This document shows, in pieces, positions 9,681-19,249 of a DNA stretch of 64,000 nucleotides; the stretch's first letter is position 1, and every line of letters starts with the position of its first letter. The DNA comes from Breznakibacter xylanolyticus (lineage in GTDB: Bacteria; Bacteroidota; Bacteroidia; Bacteroidales; Marinilabiliaceae): contig NZ_QKZK01000007.1 of the NCBI RefSeq assembly GCF_003254275.1, positions 1-64,000 on the forward strand, written 5' to 3'. Below the pieces are notes generated by a model. It searched no databases, was not told the origin of the DNA, and saw only the letters and a list, made by a program, of their open reading frames with translations. The position numbers and the translations under genes are program-made.

Positions 9681-9702
9681 GCGACAGGGCATGCCCTGTC
9701 GC
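9681..9702. repeat. GGCATGCC-centred palindrome in the bioC-bioD gap
   Basis: A 22-bp perfect palindrome with the same core as the one inside bioD. It lies 14 bp past the end of bioC. Confidence 0.85.
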
Positions 9703-9716
9703 TACATAAAAATGGT

Positions 9717-10532
9717 TCAACGAAACGTCTCCGCATCTTTGCGTTGAATATCCATCCCGTCATACCCCTTCGCCCGCCACACGCACACCAACGGATGATA
9801 CGTGAGGGGAAACCCCTGCGGCGTTTCATACTGCTCGTACCCCCGGCAAAAACGGCTGAGTTGCTGCTTGCACCACACCGTGCGGGTCACGCCCCCCACG
9901 CCGGTGGCTTTGATATGACGCAGCACCGCCACCGGATCGGCAAAATACCGCACCTCGTGCCACTGCCGCATGACCAGCACCTCGTAACGAGCATCGGCCA
10001 TTGCCTGCCACGCCCCGGCCGTGTGGTACGTCAGCCCGCTGCCGGTGAGGGCACGTATCTCGCAGTAGTTGTCGGGGCCAAAAGTCGAAAAGGCAAACAC
10101 CCCCCCCGGCACCAGCGCCGCGGCCACCTTGTCGAGCATGGCCGGCACATCGGCAAACCACTGCAGGGCGGCACCGCTCCACACCACCTGACACCCCTGC
10201 GGTAACGCCATCGCCCCCGCGTCGCCCCCCGCAAACCGAAACCGCCCAATGCCCCCCTGCGCCGCCAGGTGTGCCAGGCACGGCTCGTGAGATGCCACCA
10301 AGTCGTTGGCCACCCACTCCTCGGGGCGCCATCGTGTCAGCCACTCGCGCGTCAGCATCCCCGTGCCGCATCCAAATTCAAACCAGCGCCCCCCGCCCGT
10401 CACATAAGGCGACGCGGCATCCACCAGGCACGCGGCCATCTGACGCTGCACCACCGCATGGGTGGCATAGGTATGAGCCGCCCGGGCAAAACGCTCGGCC
10501 ACCGGCGACAACGTTTCAATGCCCATCTTCAA
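9717..10532 (-). CDS. bioC: Malonyl-ACP O-methyltransferase
   Basis: A 271-aa SAM-dependent methyltransferase that methylates malonyl-ACP so that it can enter fatty-acid elongation as a disguised primer for pimelate synthesis. SAM motif I is WFEFGCGTGMLT (about residues 49-60), with later motifs near WSGAALQWFAD. The N-terminus RFARAAHTYATHAVVQ matches BioC. It overlaps the end of bioG by 17 bp, so the two are translated together. The partner BioG removes the methyl ester at the end of the pathway. Confidence 0.92.
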   Translation of the reverse strand: MKMGIETLSPVAERFARAAHTYATHAVVQRQMAACLVDAASPYVTGGGRWFEFGCGTGMLTREWLTRWRPEEWVANDLVASHEPCLAHLAAQGGIGRFRFAGGDAGAMALPQGCQVVWSGAALQWFADVPAMLDKVAAALVPGGVFAFSTFGPDNYCEIRALTGSGLTYHTAGAWQAMADARYEVLVMRQWHEVRYFADPVAVLRHIKATGVGGVTRTVWCKQQLSRFCRGYEQYETPQGFPLTYHPLVCVWRAKGYDGMDIQRKDAETFR

Positions 10533-11190
10533 CCAGTTGTATCAATGAATCCCAAAGGGGATAATCGAAAAACACAAAATGGCTTACCCCGGTCACCAGC
10601 GTATCCACCCGCTCCTGCCAAAATGCCACCTGATGGATGGCCGGAAAAATGCGATCGTGATGCCCGATGAGCGCCCGGGTGAAGATGACGTTCTCCGATG
10701 CCGTCAACAGCCCGGCAAAGCAGGTCAGCTCATCGTGCACCGCATCGAAGGGACGGTGAAGTGCAGCTTGGAGGATATGCAACGTGTGCGCCTGATCGAG
10801 CACCATGCGGCGGTTGAACTTCTCCACCCCGCGCGGCGACAGCCCCTCGAGGGTGCCGTTGAAAATGGCCACGGGAATGCCCTCACGGTCGTCAATGGGA
10901 TTGAGCGTGCCGTTGACAGCCAGGGCACCTGCCAACCGCCCGTCCAAATGGGCACACAACCGGTTGGCCATCCACACCCCAAACGACCAGGCCACCACCG
11001 CCACCCGGGAGTATTGCGCCAGCACCGCCTCAAAGTCGTCGGGCAAACGGGCATCGCGGTAATCATAAAACATCCACACGTCGCAATCGCGCGCGCTCAT
11101 GTGCGTGAAATAAGCCGGTGAGCTGCCCCATCCGGCAAAAAATATCACCAGCCGCGATCGGTTGGCTCGATGTAACCAATGGTTTTGCAT
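10516..11190 (-). CDS. bioG: Pimeloyl-ACP methyl ester esterase (DUF452)
   Basis: A 224-aa alpha/beta hydrolase that cleaves the methyl ester of pimeloyl-ACP, releasing the chain for BioF. The start motif RLVIFFAGWGSSP is characteristic of BioG, which replaces BioH in many Bacteroidota. The nucleophile elbow is WSFGVW (Ser about 69) and the C-terminal catalytic His is likely in VSHFVFFDYP. It overlaps bioC. The gap upstream, 11191-11528, carries a REP-like element instead of a gene. Confidence 0.9.
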   Translation of the reverse strand: MQNHWLHRANRSRLVIFFAGWGSSPAYFTHMSARDCDVWMFYDYRDARLPDDFEAVLAQYSRVAVVAWSFGVWMANRLCAHLDGRLAGALAVNGTLNPIDDREGIPVAIFNGTLEGLSPRGVEKFNRRMVLDQAHTLHILQAALHRPFDAVHDELTCFAGLLTASENVIFTRALIGHHDRIFPAIHQVAFWQERVDTLVTGVSHFVFFDYPLWDSLIQLVEDGH

Positions 11191-11296
11191 CTGTTTATAA
11201 TTAGCCTCCTAATCCCCCGAAGGAAGACTTTGGAGTTGTTTCGTGATTTTTATTACACCTTCGTGTCTACAATATCTCGGTTGAGTTATCTGCTTT

Positions 11297-11487
11297 CAAT
11301 GTCGTGAAGTTAAGCCCTGAAAGGGCGATAAGCAGTAGCGTTGGGCATCGCCCAACGATGAAGGCAAACTCAATCTCAGAGCCCTGAAAGGGCGCAAGCT
11401 TACGCCCTTTCAGGGCTTGAGTTTGTTTTCTTACATTTAACCCGACCCTATTGCTGGCGCCCCATTGGGGCTTCACGAAACGACATT
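11297..11487. repeat. REP-like intergenic element, copy 2
   Basis: It shares its ends with the element at 9545-9672: CCCTGAAAGGGCG hairpins (two, in opposite orientation) and a terminal GGCGCCCCATTGGGGC followed by TTCACGAAACGACATT. It occupies most of the 338-bp gap between bioF and bioG, where I see no gene. Confidence 0.75.
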
Positions 11488-11528
11488 GTATCTGCTTTTA
11501 TAATTTAAACGCAATACGATAACCTAAC

Positions 11529-12728
11529 TCAGCGCCTTTGCGCCTCAGCGTTATTATTTCTTGAAACCTCCAGCAAAGTCTTCAACACCCCTGCCATGCG
11601 GCTCAGATCATCGGGTTGCAGATTGGCCGTAAGCGACAGTCGCAGCCGGGCCGTTCCCGGAGGGACAGCAGGCGGACGAACCGACAGCGCCATGAATCCC
11701 GCATCGAGCAACCCGTCGGTGACCCGGGTGGCGGCATGGTTGTCGCCTATCATCACCGGCAAAATATTGCTCTGCCCGTCAACACTCACCCCGGCATGCC
11801 CGGCCAACTGCTGCACCATCGTCGCTGTTACCCGGCGCAACTGCTCCCGCAGGGAATTCATCGCCCTAATGCGCTCGAGCACCAGCAACGACCAGGCCAT
11901 GTTCACCGGGGGCAGGGCAGTGGTAAAGATGAGTGTGCGGCATCGGTTGATGAGCAGTTGCTTCACCGTCTCATCGCAAATCACGTATGCTCCCACCGAT
12001 GACAACGCCTTGCCCATAGTGCCTACCAGCAGGTCGATGTGAGGGAGACATCCCGTCTCTTCGCCAACGCCCAGCCCGTGCTCCCCCCGCGCTCCCACGG
12101 CGTGGGCCTCGTCCACCATCAGCAGGGCATCGTACTGTTGCTTGAGAGCCACCAGACGGGGCAAATCGGCCACATCACCATCCATACTGTACACCGACTC
12201 GGTGACGATAAACACCCTCCGGGAACGGTGACGATGCTCCCTGAGCAGAGCCTCTAACCGTTCGTAATCGAGATGGCGGTAACGCACATGCGTGGCCTCG
12301 CTCAGGCGGATGCCGTCGATGAGACTGGCATGCACCAGCTTATCGGACAATATCAGGTCGTCCTTGCCGGTGAGGGCGGGCAAGATGCCCATGTTAGCAT
12401 GGCAGCCACTGTTGAAAAACAGGGCACTGCGCCCATACATGCGCTCCAGCTGCGCCTCCACCCGCTCGTAATAACTGTGGTTGCCGGTGAGCAGGCGTGA
12501 CGATGAGGCCGAAAACAGGGCGTCGCCCATCGCCGGCAACACCTGCTGCACCCACTCGCGCTGCAACGCCGCATCCACAGCCAGCCCCAGGTAGTCGTTC
12601 GACGACAGGTTGACCACGGGGGTGCCGTTTAGCAGTGCCATGCCACCCTCTCGGGCATCGGTGTGACGCATCTGGCGTAACAACCCTGACTGTTGCAGGG
12701 TCGATAATTGATCGGAAAAATGATTCAT
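11529..12728 (-). CDS. bioF: 8-amino-7-oxononanoate synthase
   Basis: A 399-aa PLP enzyme that condenses pimeloyl-ACP with L-alanine to form KAPA. Landmarks are the glycine-rich SSRLLTGNHSYYERVE near 90-105, the Asp of VDEAHAVGARGEHGLG (about 205) and the PLP Lys in GTMGKALSSVGAY (about 240). Length is normal for the family. It is the third gene of the operon, 38 bp after bioA, and that gap is almost entirely a palindrome. Confidence 0.95.
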   Translation of the reverse strand: MNHFSDQLSTLQQSGLLRQMRHTDAREGGMALLNGTPVVNLSSNDYLGLAVDAALQREWVQQVLPAMGDALFSASSSRLLTGNHSYYERVEAQLERMYGRSALFFNSGCHANMGILPALTGKDDLILSDKLVHASLIDGIRLSEATHVRYRHLDYERLEALLREHRHRSRRVFIVTESVYSMDGDVADLPRLVALKQQYDALLMVDEAHAVGARGEHGLGVGEETGCLPHIDLLVGTMGKALSSVGAYVICDETVKQLLINRCRTLIFTTALPPVNMAWSLLVLERIRAMNSLREQLRRVTATMVQQLAGHAGVSVDGQSNILPVMIGDNHAATRVTDGLLDAGFMALSVRPPAVPPGTARLRLSLTANLQPDDLSRMAGVLKTLLEVSRNNNAEAQRR

Positions 12729-12742
12729 GGTTCAATATTTTC

Positions 12743-12770
12743 GTAGAGACACGGCATGCCGTGTCTCTAC
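12743..12770. repeat. GGCATGCC-centred palindrome between bioA and bioF
   Basis: A 28-bp perfect palindrome. It reaches into the end of bioA: the stop codon of bioA (12767-12769) is part of the palindrome, so its insertion probably reset the C-terminus of BioA. Confidence 0.9.
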
Positions 12771-14035
12771 CGTACAATTTCCACCACCGCCCGCGTCAAC
12801 ATGCCCAATTCGGCATCGCTAATCACCAACGGCGGCATTAAATATACCAACCGGCCAAATGGACGCACCCACACGCCGGCATCTACAAACTGTTTTTGAA
12901 TGACGGCCATCGCCACGGGTTCGTGCAGTTCCACCACCCCAATGGCGCCCAGGCATCGCACGTCGGCCACGCCAGGCATTTGTCGGCAGGTCGACAAACC
13001 GGCCTCCAATTGCGACTCAATCGCCTTCACCCGTTGTTGCCAGTTCCAGCTCAACAGCAGCTCAATGTTGGCATTGGCCACCGCGCACGCCAGCGGATTG
13101 CCCATAAAGGTGGGGCCGTGCATAAACACGCCCGCCTGCCCCTTCGAGATGATCTCAGCCACCCGACGGGTGGTGAGCGTGGCCGCAAAACTCATCATCC
13201 CGCCCGTGAGGGCCTTGCCCAGACACATGATATCGGGCGACACCCCGGCATGCTCACAGGCAAACAGACGTCCCGTGCGGCCAAAACCGGTGGCTATTTC
13301 ATCGGCAACGAGCAGCACATCGTGGTGCAGGCACAGGTCGGCCAAATGGGTCAGGTATTGGGGATGATAAAACCACATGCCACCGGCTCCCTGCACCACC
13401 GGCTCTACAATAAACGCCGCCAACTCGCGGCCATGACGCTCGAAAAAACGATTCAACGACGTCACACCCCCCTCATCCCACGGGGCATCCCAGCGCGCAA
13501 CAGGTCGCTCCACGAAATAATGCACCGGCAGACTGCCATTAAAAAGCTGATGCATGCCCGTCACCGGATCGCACACGCTCATGGCATGCCAGGTGTCGCC
13601 ATGATAACCGCCCCTCAGGGCTGCAAATTTGTTCCGGGACGCCATGCCCTGCGCCTGCTGGTACTGCAAGGCCATCTTCATGGCCACCTCCACGGCCACC
13701 GAACCCGAATCGGAATAGAATACCCAGTCGAGACCGGGAGGTGTGAGTGCCATCAGTTTCTCGGCCAACGCCACCGCCGGCCGATGCGTTATGCCGCCAA
13801 ACATGACGTGCGACATGCGGTCGATTTGCGCCTTCATGGCCGCCGTGAGCACCGGGTGGCTATAGCCATGAATGGCCGCCCACCACGACGACATGCCATC
13901 CACAAGTTCGCGACCATCGTCGAGCACCAACCGGCACCCATGAGCCGCCGCAACCGGATAAACCGGCAACGGATGCGTGGCCGAGGTGTAGGGATGCCAT
14001 ATATGATCGCGGTCGAATTGTAATAGGTTGTTCAT
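12767..14035 (-). CDS. bioA: Adenosylmethionine-8-amino-7-oxononanoate aminotransferase
   Basis: A 422-aa class III PLP aminotransferase that converts KAPA to 7,8-diaminononanoate using S-adenosylmethionine as amino donor. The start at 14035 gives the classic N-terminus FDRDHIWHPYTS; a 40-residue hydrophobic extension in the same frame is translated spacer DNA and is rejected. The motif LVADEIATGFGRTG carries the PLP-ring Asp, and the Schiff-base Lys is in LGKALTGGMM. It is the second gene of the operon. The stop codon lies in the palindrome at 12743-12770. Confidence 0.95.
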   Translation of the reverse strand: MNNLLQFDRDHIWHPYTSATHPLPVYPVAAAHGCRLVLDDGRELVDGMSSWWAAIHGYSHPVLTAAMKAQIDRMSHVMFGGITHRPAVALAEKLMALTPPGLDWVFYSDSGSVAVEVAMKMALQYQQAQGMASRNKFAALRGGYHGDTWHAMSVCDPVTGMHQLFNGSLPVHYFVERPVARWDAPWDEGGVTSLNRFFERHGRELAAFIVEPVVQGAGGMWFYHPQYLTHLADLCLHHDVLLVADEIATGFGRTGRLFACEHAGVSPDIMCLGKALTGGMMSFAATLTTRRVAEIISKGQAGVFMHGPTFMGNPLACAVANANIELLLSWNWQQRVKAIESQLEAGLSTCRQMPGVADVRCLGAIGVVELHEPVAMAVIQKQFVDAGVWVRPFGRLVYLMPPLVISDAELGMLTRAVVEIVR

Positions 14036-14160
14036 TTTTTGAAGTAGCAAAGTGGCAAAGAAACAAAGCGACAAAGTGAAGAAAGTGCAAGAGAGAGATA
14101 GTGCAAGAGTGAAAAAGGGAAAAAGTGCAGGTTGCATCAAAAAAAGACGAAACAACCCAA

Positions 14161-14191
14161 AGTCCCCCTTCGGGGGATTTAGGGGGCTTTT
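14161..14191. repeat. REP-like hairpin in the bioA-bioB gap
   Basis: The sequence TCCCCCTTCGGGGGA followed by TTTAGGGGG folds as a strong hairpin. Related CCTCCC/GGGGAGG hairpins occur at 15371-15402 and 24780-24810. It starts just after a purine-rich tract (14040-14130) and overlaps the end of bioB. Confidence 0.75.
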
Positions 14192-15180
14192 TCCCTCTCC
14201 GGCTGTTCATGCGTGTCACGCACCCGGGCAAACAGCTGCTTGTCCTGCTCGATGTTAGAGCCGATGGTGGTGAGGTAGTCGCCCACCAACGCCGCACTGA
14301 TGCCGCACCGCAGGGCTTGTTCCTGAATGTGGGCAATGAGGTGGCGCCCCCCGGCAAAGCGAATCTGCGCCCTGGGGTTGATGAACCTGAACAGGGCGAT
14401 GGTGGTGAGCACCTCCTCGTCGGTCAGGGGCGACTTGCCGTACAGGGGCGTCCCCTCAATGGGGGTGAGGATGTTCAGAGGGATGGAGTCCACACCCCAC
14501 TCGCGCAGCTTCAGCGCCATCTCAATGCGCTGACCCATGCTCTCGCCCATACCGATGATGCCACCGCTGCAAATCTTCAGCCCCGCCGCACGTGCTTCGG
14601 CAATGGTGCGGGCTTTCTCGTCGAGGGTATGGGTGGTGCACAGCGTGGCAAAAAGCGAAGGCGCTGTCTCGATGTTGCAATGATAATGGGTCACCCCCGC
14701 CTCGTGCAACGCCTTCAGCTCCTCGCCCCGCAACAGCCCCATAGAAGCACACAAATGAATGTCGGAACGTTGCCCTATCTCTCGATAGATGGCACAGGCC
14801 TTTTGAACATTGCCTCGGCTCAATGCCCGCCCGCTGGTCACCAGCGAGAAACGGTTCACACCCTGACGGCTGTTTTCGAGCGCCAGTTGCACGGCCTCGT
14901 CCTGATTCACAAAGCCATACTCGGCCACCCCCGTCTGAAAGTGCTTCGACTGGGCGCACCACTTGCAATCCTCGGTACATCGCCCCGACTGGGCATTCAT
15001 AATGGAGCACATATCGATGGCCTCACCCGCAAAATGCCGGCGAATGCGGTCGGCAGCCCCATACAGTGCCTCTTTGTCAGCCACACCGGCCAATGCCAGG
15101 GCCTCGGCTGCGCTGATGTCACCAACATGTAGAACCCGGTCACACAACTGTTCTATTTGAATTTTGTCCATATTTTTCAA
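14179..15180 (-). CDS. bioB: Biotin synthase
   Basis: A 333-aa radical-SAM enzyme that inserts sulfur into dethiobiotin to give biotin. The 4Fe-4S cluster Cys residues are Cys68, Cys72 and Cys75 in RCTEDCKWC. Further family motifs are YHCNIETAPSLF, CSGGIIGMGE and NILTPIEGTPL. It is the first gene of the operon bioB-A-F-G-C-D and so lies nearest to the promoter. The alternative start Met4 differs by three residues. I could not identify a BirA operator upstream with confidence. Confidence 0.95.
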   Translation of the reverse strand: MKNMDKIQIEQLCDRVLHVGDISAAEALALAGVADKEALYGAADRIRRHFAGEAIDMCSIMNAQSGRCTEDCKWCAQSKHFQTGVAEYGFVNQDEAVQLALENSRQGVNRFSLVTSGRALSRGNVQKACAIYREIGQRSDIHLCASMGLLRGEELKALHEAGVTHYHCNIETAPSLFATLCTTHTLDEKARTIAEARAAGLKICSGGIIGMGESMGQRIEMALKLREWGVDSIPLNILTPIEGTPLYGKSPLTDEEVLTTIALFRFINPRAQIRFAGGRHLIAHIQEQALRCGISAALVGDYLTTIGSNIEQDKQLFARVRDTHEQPEREKAP

Positions 15181-15331
15181 TTATGCTACAATGTTGTTTC
15201 ATTAATGATATTCGAATAAAAGAGAAGAAGACAAATAGACTTGAGACAGATAGATTAGACTAAAGAGACGATGAGAACCGATCAAAAAAACATTCTTTGT
15301 CTCATCATCGGTCTTACGATCTGACATCTTC

Positions 15332-15775
15332 TCATCTCAATAAAAAACCATTCATCCAACTCATTCCGTTGTCCTCCCTTCGGGGAGATTGGGAGGGGCT
15401 AAAAAAAAAGCCCTGCCGGAAAAAATCCAACAGAGCCACATCACTATATCTTTCAAATAACAAGAGAATCGAATCACCAGCCACTTTGGCAGCAACGGGC
15501 ACCACAGACAGCATCATCCACACAGCAACGGCATTCACAAGGGTTTCAACACCCGTCGTCATCACCTCCGGTTCATCAGAGGCATCGCCCACCGTGGCTT
15601 GAGGCTGCAGCACCACAGCCCCCTTGCGTTCCTTGCACGCAAAGGTATCCGACACGGCCAGCTTCAACACGGCAATGCGCACCAGCCTGCCCAGCGAGGC
15701 AAACACGGCATACCCTTTCCGGCTCCACTGGCGGAAATTGACCACTCCACATTGTTGACGTATTGCATTAACCAT
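15332..15775 (-). CDS. Small hypothetical protein upstream of bioB
   Basis: A predicted 147-aa protein read from the ATG at 15775 (an in-frame Met 12 codons upstream is less likely). The N-terminal segment FRQWSRKGYAVFASLGRLVRI looks like real protein and has a basic amphipathic character. The C-terminal third runs through the REP-like hairpin at 15371-15402, so the end of this frame may be a later extension or decay. It points in the same direction as bioB, 150 bp upstream. I do not recognise a family, and it may be a remnant. Confidence 0.4.
   Translation of the reverse strand: MVNAIRQQCGVVNFRQWSRKGYAVFASLGRLVRIAVLKLAVSDTFACKERKGAVVLQPQATVGDASDEPEVMTTGVETLVNAVAVWMMLSVVPVAAKVAGDSILLLFERYSDVALLDFFRQGFFFSPSQSPRREDNGMSWMNGFLLR
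15371..15402. repeat. REP-like hairpin
   Basis: A CCTCCCTTCGGGGAG hairpin followed by ATTGGGAGGGG, the same family as 14161-14191 and 24780-24810. It lies inside the C-terminal part of the small frame at 15332-15775. Confidence 0.7.
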
Positions 15776-15881
15776 GCTGCAAAAATAGGAACAAAAAACC
15801 ACACCACTCAACCACAGACCATAAAAAAAGCTGCATGCATCATCTGCACACAGCTTTTATATGTCGATTCAACAAAGAATC

Positions 15882-16718
15882 TTAGAACTTGAAACCGATT
15901 TTAAACATAGGGTTCGAAAGAATCCCGATGGTATGATTATCGGCATCATAAGCCTCTACACCGGCCATGGGCATCATTTTATTCACCGAATAGAGGTAAT
16001 TAAAGGCTTTGATTTCAAAACCAATAAACATCCCTTCGGCCACATAATAATCGACTCCCCCAACCAAACTACCACCTAAACCGAAAGTTTCGAAAAAGCG
16101 AGAGCTCAACTCAACTCCGGCAGCGGTGGTCGGGTCGCTATCCGGCGCATAAAACTGGTGACGGCCATAATTGAACGAAGCCATGGCACCTGCATAGGGA
16201 AACACACGCTGTGAACCAACCGAGAAATAGTAATCACCACCGACATTGGCAACAAACCGATGTGTGGTTGTGGATTCAATTTCACGATACGAGGGCAATA
16301 CGACGTTGTCAACACCGGCTTCCTGAAGTTTCTGCTGGGTATTATAATCGACCAGATCATAAAGATTCAAACCGGGAACAGCATCCTGAGCAGGTGTCAG
16401 GTCAATCATGCCCATCCCACTCAAGCGAACTGCTATTTGATCGGTGACAAAGTACTTGGCTTCCACTCCAATCATATTGACAAGACTATTGCTACTTGTT
16501 GAAACAGTTGTGGCAAAAGGAGTGTTTAAATAATAATCACCATTGTAGTAATTACTATTAACAGGACTTCTTACATACTGCAAATTATCAAACGACTCAG
16601 CTCGTCCTAACTGCATGGACACCGAAATATCACCTGCAGCCGGGCCAAAACCGTTTTGTGCAAAAGACAACGAACCTGTTCCCAGTGCTAAAAACAGTAT
16701 TGATATTAACTTTCTCAT
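15882..16718 (-). CDS. Outer-membrane beta-barrel protein
   Basis: A 278-aa protein with a signal peptide (cleavage after LSFAQ, about residue 20). Alternating strands ending in MFKIGFKF, a terminal aromatic, indicate an 8-12 strand barrel of the OmpA/OmpW-like type common in Bacteroidota. It follows the coiled-coil lipoprotein gene on the same strand with an 81-bp gap, so the two may be co-expressed and act together at the cell envelope. No catalytic motif is visible, and the function is not known. Confidence 0.65.
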   Translation of the reverse strand: MRKLISILFLALGTGSLSFAQNGFGPAAGDISVSMQLGRAESFDNLQYVRSPVNSNYYNGDYYLNTPFATTVSTSSNSLVNMIGVEAKYFVTDQIAVRLSGMGMIDLTPAQDAVPGLNLYDLVDYNTQQKLQEAGVDNVVLPSYREIESTTTHRFVANVGGDYYFSVGSQRVFPYAGAMASFNYGRHQFYAPDSDPTTAAGVELSSRFFETFGLGGSLVGGVDYYVAEGMFIGFEIKAFNYLYSVNKMMPMAGVEAYDADNHTIGILSNPMFKIGFKF

Positions 16719-16799
16719 AAGGAATTCAGGATTTTAGTTCATTAAATCAATTAAATGGGTGGCGGAAAACTTCCGCCACTTATTCCCAAAATCCTCAAA

Positions 16800-18602
16800 T
16801 TACTTAATAGCAGCCTCCATCAAACCATAGTAGCGAGCCAATTCCAACTTATAAGCAGCCAATGATTGTTTGTAACCATCTACTTTAGCTTGAAGAGTGG
16901 CTTTACTGGCATTATTAAATACAATACCATTGTTGGCTTCTTTAATTAACTCATTTGCATCTGTAATTTGCTTGTTAATTGCTTCTACAGCAGCTGCCAG
17001 TGCACTCACACCATCTTCCAGAGCTTTGTAATCAGTAGAAATCCCTGCGGCAAGATTCTCTAAAGAAGTAACTAACGTTCTCAAATCTGTGTTTTTGTTA
17101 CTCAACGCGACATAGGCAACATTTAATTCAGTATAAGCATCCAAAACAGCTAAATAAGCCAACCGATTAGTTTCTTCTGTTGTTACAGCAGCAGCAAACT
17201 TGGTTTTCAAAGAAGCCAACAGAGTCGTTGCGCTGGCTTTTTTCGATTCGTTCTCAGTTTTCTTAGCTGTTTGCTCTTCAATAATGGCATTATTAGATGA
17301 TGCAGCTGCAGTTGCAGAATTGATAGCAGCCTGAGCATTTGCTACCTCAACAACAGCCTCGTCAAATACGGTTTTGGCTTTAGCATAAGCAGGTTGCTTC
17401 ACATTATTCAAATCATCAGTTGCTGTTTGCAAAGCAGTTTGCGCAGCAGATGCGGTTGAGGTCGCATATTGGGCATCATAAGCCATTGCAGCATCATACT
17501 CTTCCTGACGCTGAACCACCAATGCTTTAGCAGTTTTATAGGCAGCTTCGGCTGTTTGATAAGCAGAAGTGTATGTAGATAATTTTGAATTCCAGGCATT
17601 GTAACGAGCCTGAGCATCAGCCAAAGTCTGGTTGTTGGTTAAAAGAGATGCTTTAGCTACATTAATGGCAGCAATATTGCTTAAAATTTGCTGCTCGTAA
17701 TAATAAACTGAGTACGAAGGAATCGAAACGCTATTAACACCATCAAAAATCGGACTATTAGAAAGACTGCTACCAGAAAGGAAAACGATTGAAGTGTTCA
17801 AAGAACTGCGTTTATTTTGCGATGCAATATATACATCATAGGCTTCTTCAACGTCTTCGTACATTTTATTAACTTCAGCATTTTTCTCTTTCATTGCTCC
17901 TTCTGTTTGCTTCTGCTCAGTAACGGCAGCACTCAATGACGCAGCAACTGTAGAAGGATCTGCCACAGCCGTTTTGTAAGCATCCAACACAGCTTTTTTG
18001 TTATCGTGCTCAATTTGCTTGTACTTTTTATTGATTTCGAAACCAACAATTGCACGTTGTTGTTGGGTAATCACATACTCATTTGTGATATTGTCCCAGT
18101 TATTGATGGTTTTCTCATCATTGGCAATGGTGGTTTCAAGATTAACGATAGTACCAACAAGTTCCTGATATTTTGTCATATATCCTTGCAATTCTGCACT
18201 TTGAAAATCGGCCTGATCCTGAATCGCTTTAATCAAATCTACTTTTGCTTTCTCTAATTTAGCATTGATATTGGCAATTTCAATTTCATGTTGAATCTGA
18301 ATCTTTTGCTGTTGCCAAGCAATTTGAGCTTTCAAAGTATCGGATACCGCTTTATACTTTTCCATATCCAAGGAATCCTCGATGGCTGTGTATTTTTGTA
18401 ATAAATTTTTATAATACTTGCCATTTACATCCTCTAAAACTGATTTAGCATTCGCTAACACACTTTCAGACTGCGCATCAATCAACCCGGCCTGAGCCTC
18501 ACGAAGGGCTTTCACGCCATCACTTTCTTCGTTTTTCACACAAGAAGACAAAACAACTGCACTCAGGGCAGCCATTCCGATCATTTTTTGAATTTTCTTC
18601 AT
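16800..18602 (-). CDS. Large coiled-coil lipoprotein
   Basis: A 600-aa protein with a lipoprotein signal (VVLSSC, Cys21). After it come long heptad-rich stretches (about 30-150, 330-480 and 500-600), very rich in Ala, Lys, Glu, Gln and Thr. These suggest an elongated periplasmic or surface fibre. A Ser/Tyr-rich insert near 280-310 interrupts the coils. It has its own promoter (18653-18684) and is followed by the barrel gene. No domain is recognised. A structural envelope role is an inference from composition. Confidence 0.65.
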   Translation of the reverse strand: MKKIQKMIGMAALSAVVLSSCVKNEESDGVKALREAQAGLIDAQSESVLANAKSVLEDVNGKYYKNLLQKYTAIEDSLDMEKYKAVSDTLKAQIAWQQQKIQIQHEIEIANINAKLEKAKVDLIKAIQDQADFQSAELQGYMTKYQELVGTIVNLETTIANDEKTINNWDNITNEYVITQQQRAIVGFEINKKYKQIEHDNKKAVLDAYKTAVADPSTVAASLSAAVTEQKQTEGAMKEKNAEVNKMYEDVEEAYDVYIASQNKRSSLNTSIVFLSGSSLSNSPIFDGVNSVSIPSYSVYYYEQQILSNIAAINVAKASLLTNNQTLADAQARYNAWNSKLSTYTSAYQTAEAAYKTAKALVVQRQEEYDAAMAYDAQYATSTASAAQTALQTATDDLNNVKQPAYAKAKTVFDEAVVEVANAQAAINSATAAASSNNAIIEEQTAKKTENESKKASATTLLASLKTKFAAAVTTEETNRLAYLAVLDAYTELNVAYVALSNKNTDLRTLVTSLENLAAGISTDYKALEDGVSALAAAVEAINKQITDANELIKEANNGIVFNNASKATLQAKVDGYKQSLAAYKLELARYYGLMEAAIK

Positions 18603-18652
18603 ACAGAACTAAATTTTTTAAGTTTAAATTTTTTGTTTTGCTTAAAGCGAAG

Positions 18653-18684
18653 CAAATGTATCAATATCCGACATTGACTCCAAA
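18653..18684 (-). promoter_or_regulatory. Bacteroidota-type promoter for the coiled-coil lipoprotein
   Basis: On the minus strand TTTG is separated by 20 nt from TACATTTG, matching the -33 TTG and -7 TAnnTTTG pattern of Bacteroidota sigma-ABfr. It sits about 50 bp upstream of the start codon. Confidence 0.7.
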
Positions 18685-18920
18685 TTTTTATTGATAAAAC
18701 ATGAGTATTTGATGATAAAATTCGCAAAACTGACAACAAACACCCCTTTGACATCACCCTTGCAACAAACTGACAAACAACATCATTAACACACAACCGT
18801 TACTAAAACAAATGGCTCAAACCCCTTAAAACACAACAAAATAACAACCAAATACAATAACCATAATAGCACTTTAAAATTTAAAAAAAACAACATATTT
18901 ACACAGCGATACAAACACAA

Positions 18921-18980
18921 TGCCCCTTCACATCAATCAAGCCCATCGCAATCGCAACGGGCTTGATTGATGTGAAGGCA
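18921..18980. repeat. Long inverted repeat in a 1.15-kb gene-free stretch
   Basis: The arms 18926-18944 and 18959-18977 pair over 19 bp, extended by TGCC/GGCA at the outer ends. The stretch 18603-19755 has no gene I can support; the open frames there are short and lack family-like sequence. This is the first of four palindromic structures in it. Confidence 0.8.
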
Positions 18981-19249
18981 CTTTTGGATTTTTATGAGCA
19001 ATCAAAGGGATCAACATCATTTAGCCATAAATTCGTGCCCTCGAGCCGGGCGGGCTCTTACAGGCTATTTGGCAGTCGTTTGTTTTCAGCAATCCTCATG
19101 ACTTAGCGTCGCTGTGCTCCGCCGAATATGCAACAACCCAATATGTATTGAGTGTGGTTACGCACGACATAGTACAACAAATCAACAACGATTGAGCGCC
19201 ACATGACATGATAGAGGGGTCTTCATCGTGCCAACTTCACACCATTTTC

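Noticed and set aside
8853-10205. A 450-aa plus-strand frame over bioD and bioC
   Set aside because: Crosses two real genes and the REP-filled gap between them; the composition is that of antisense translation.
12896-14023. A 375-aa plus-strand frame opposite bioA
   Set aside because: Antisense shadow, again His-rich. BioA motifs on the other strand are complete.
14036-14155. N-terminal 40-residue hydrophobic extension of bioA
   Set aside because: It is translation of the purine-rich spacer (FTLALSLSCTFF and so on) and BioA has no signal peptide; the start at 14035 fits the family.
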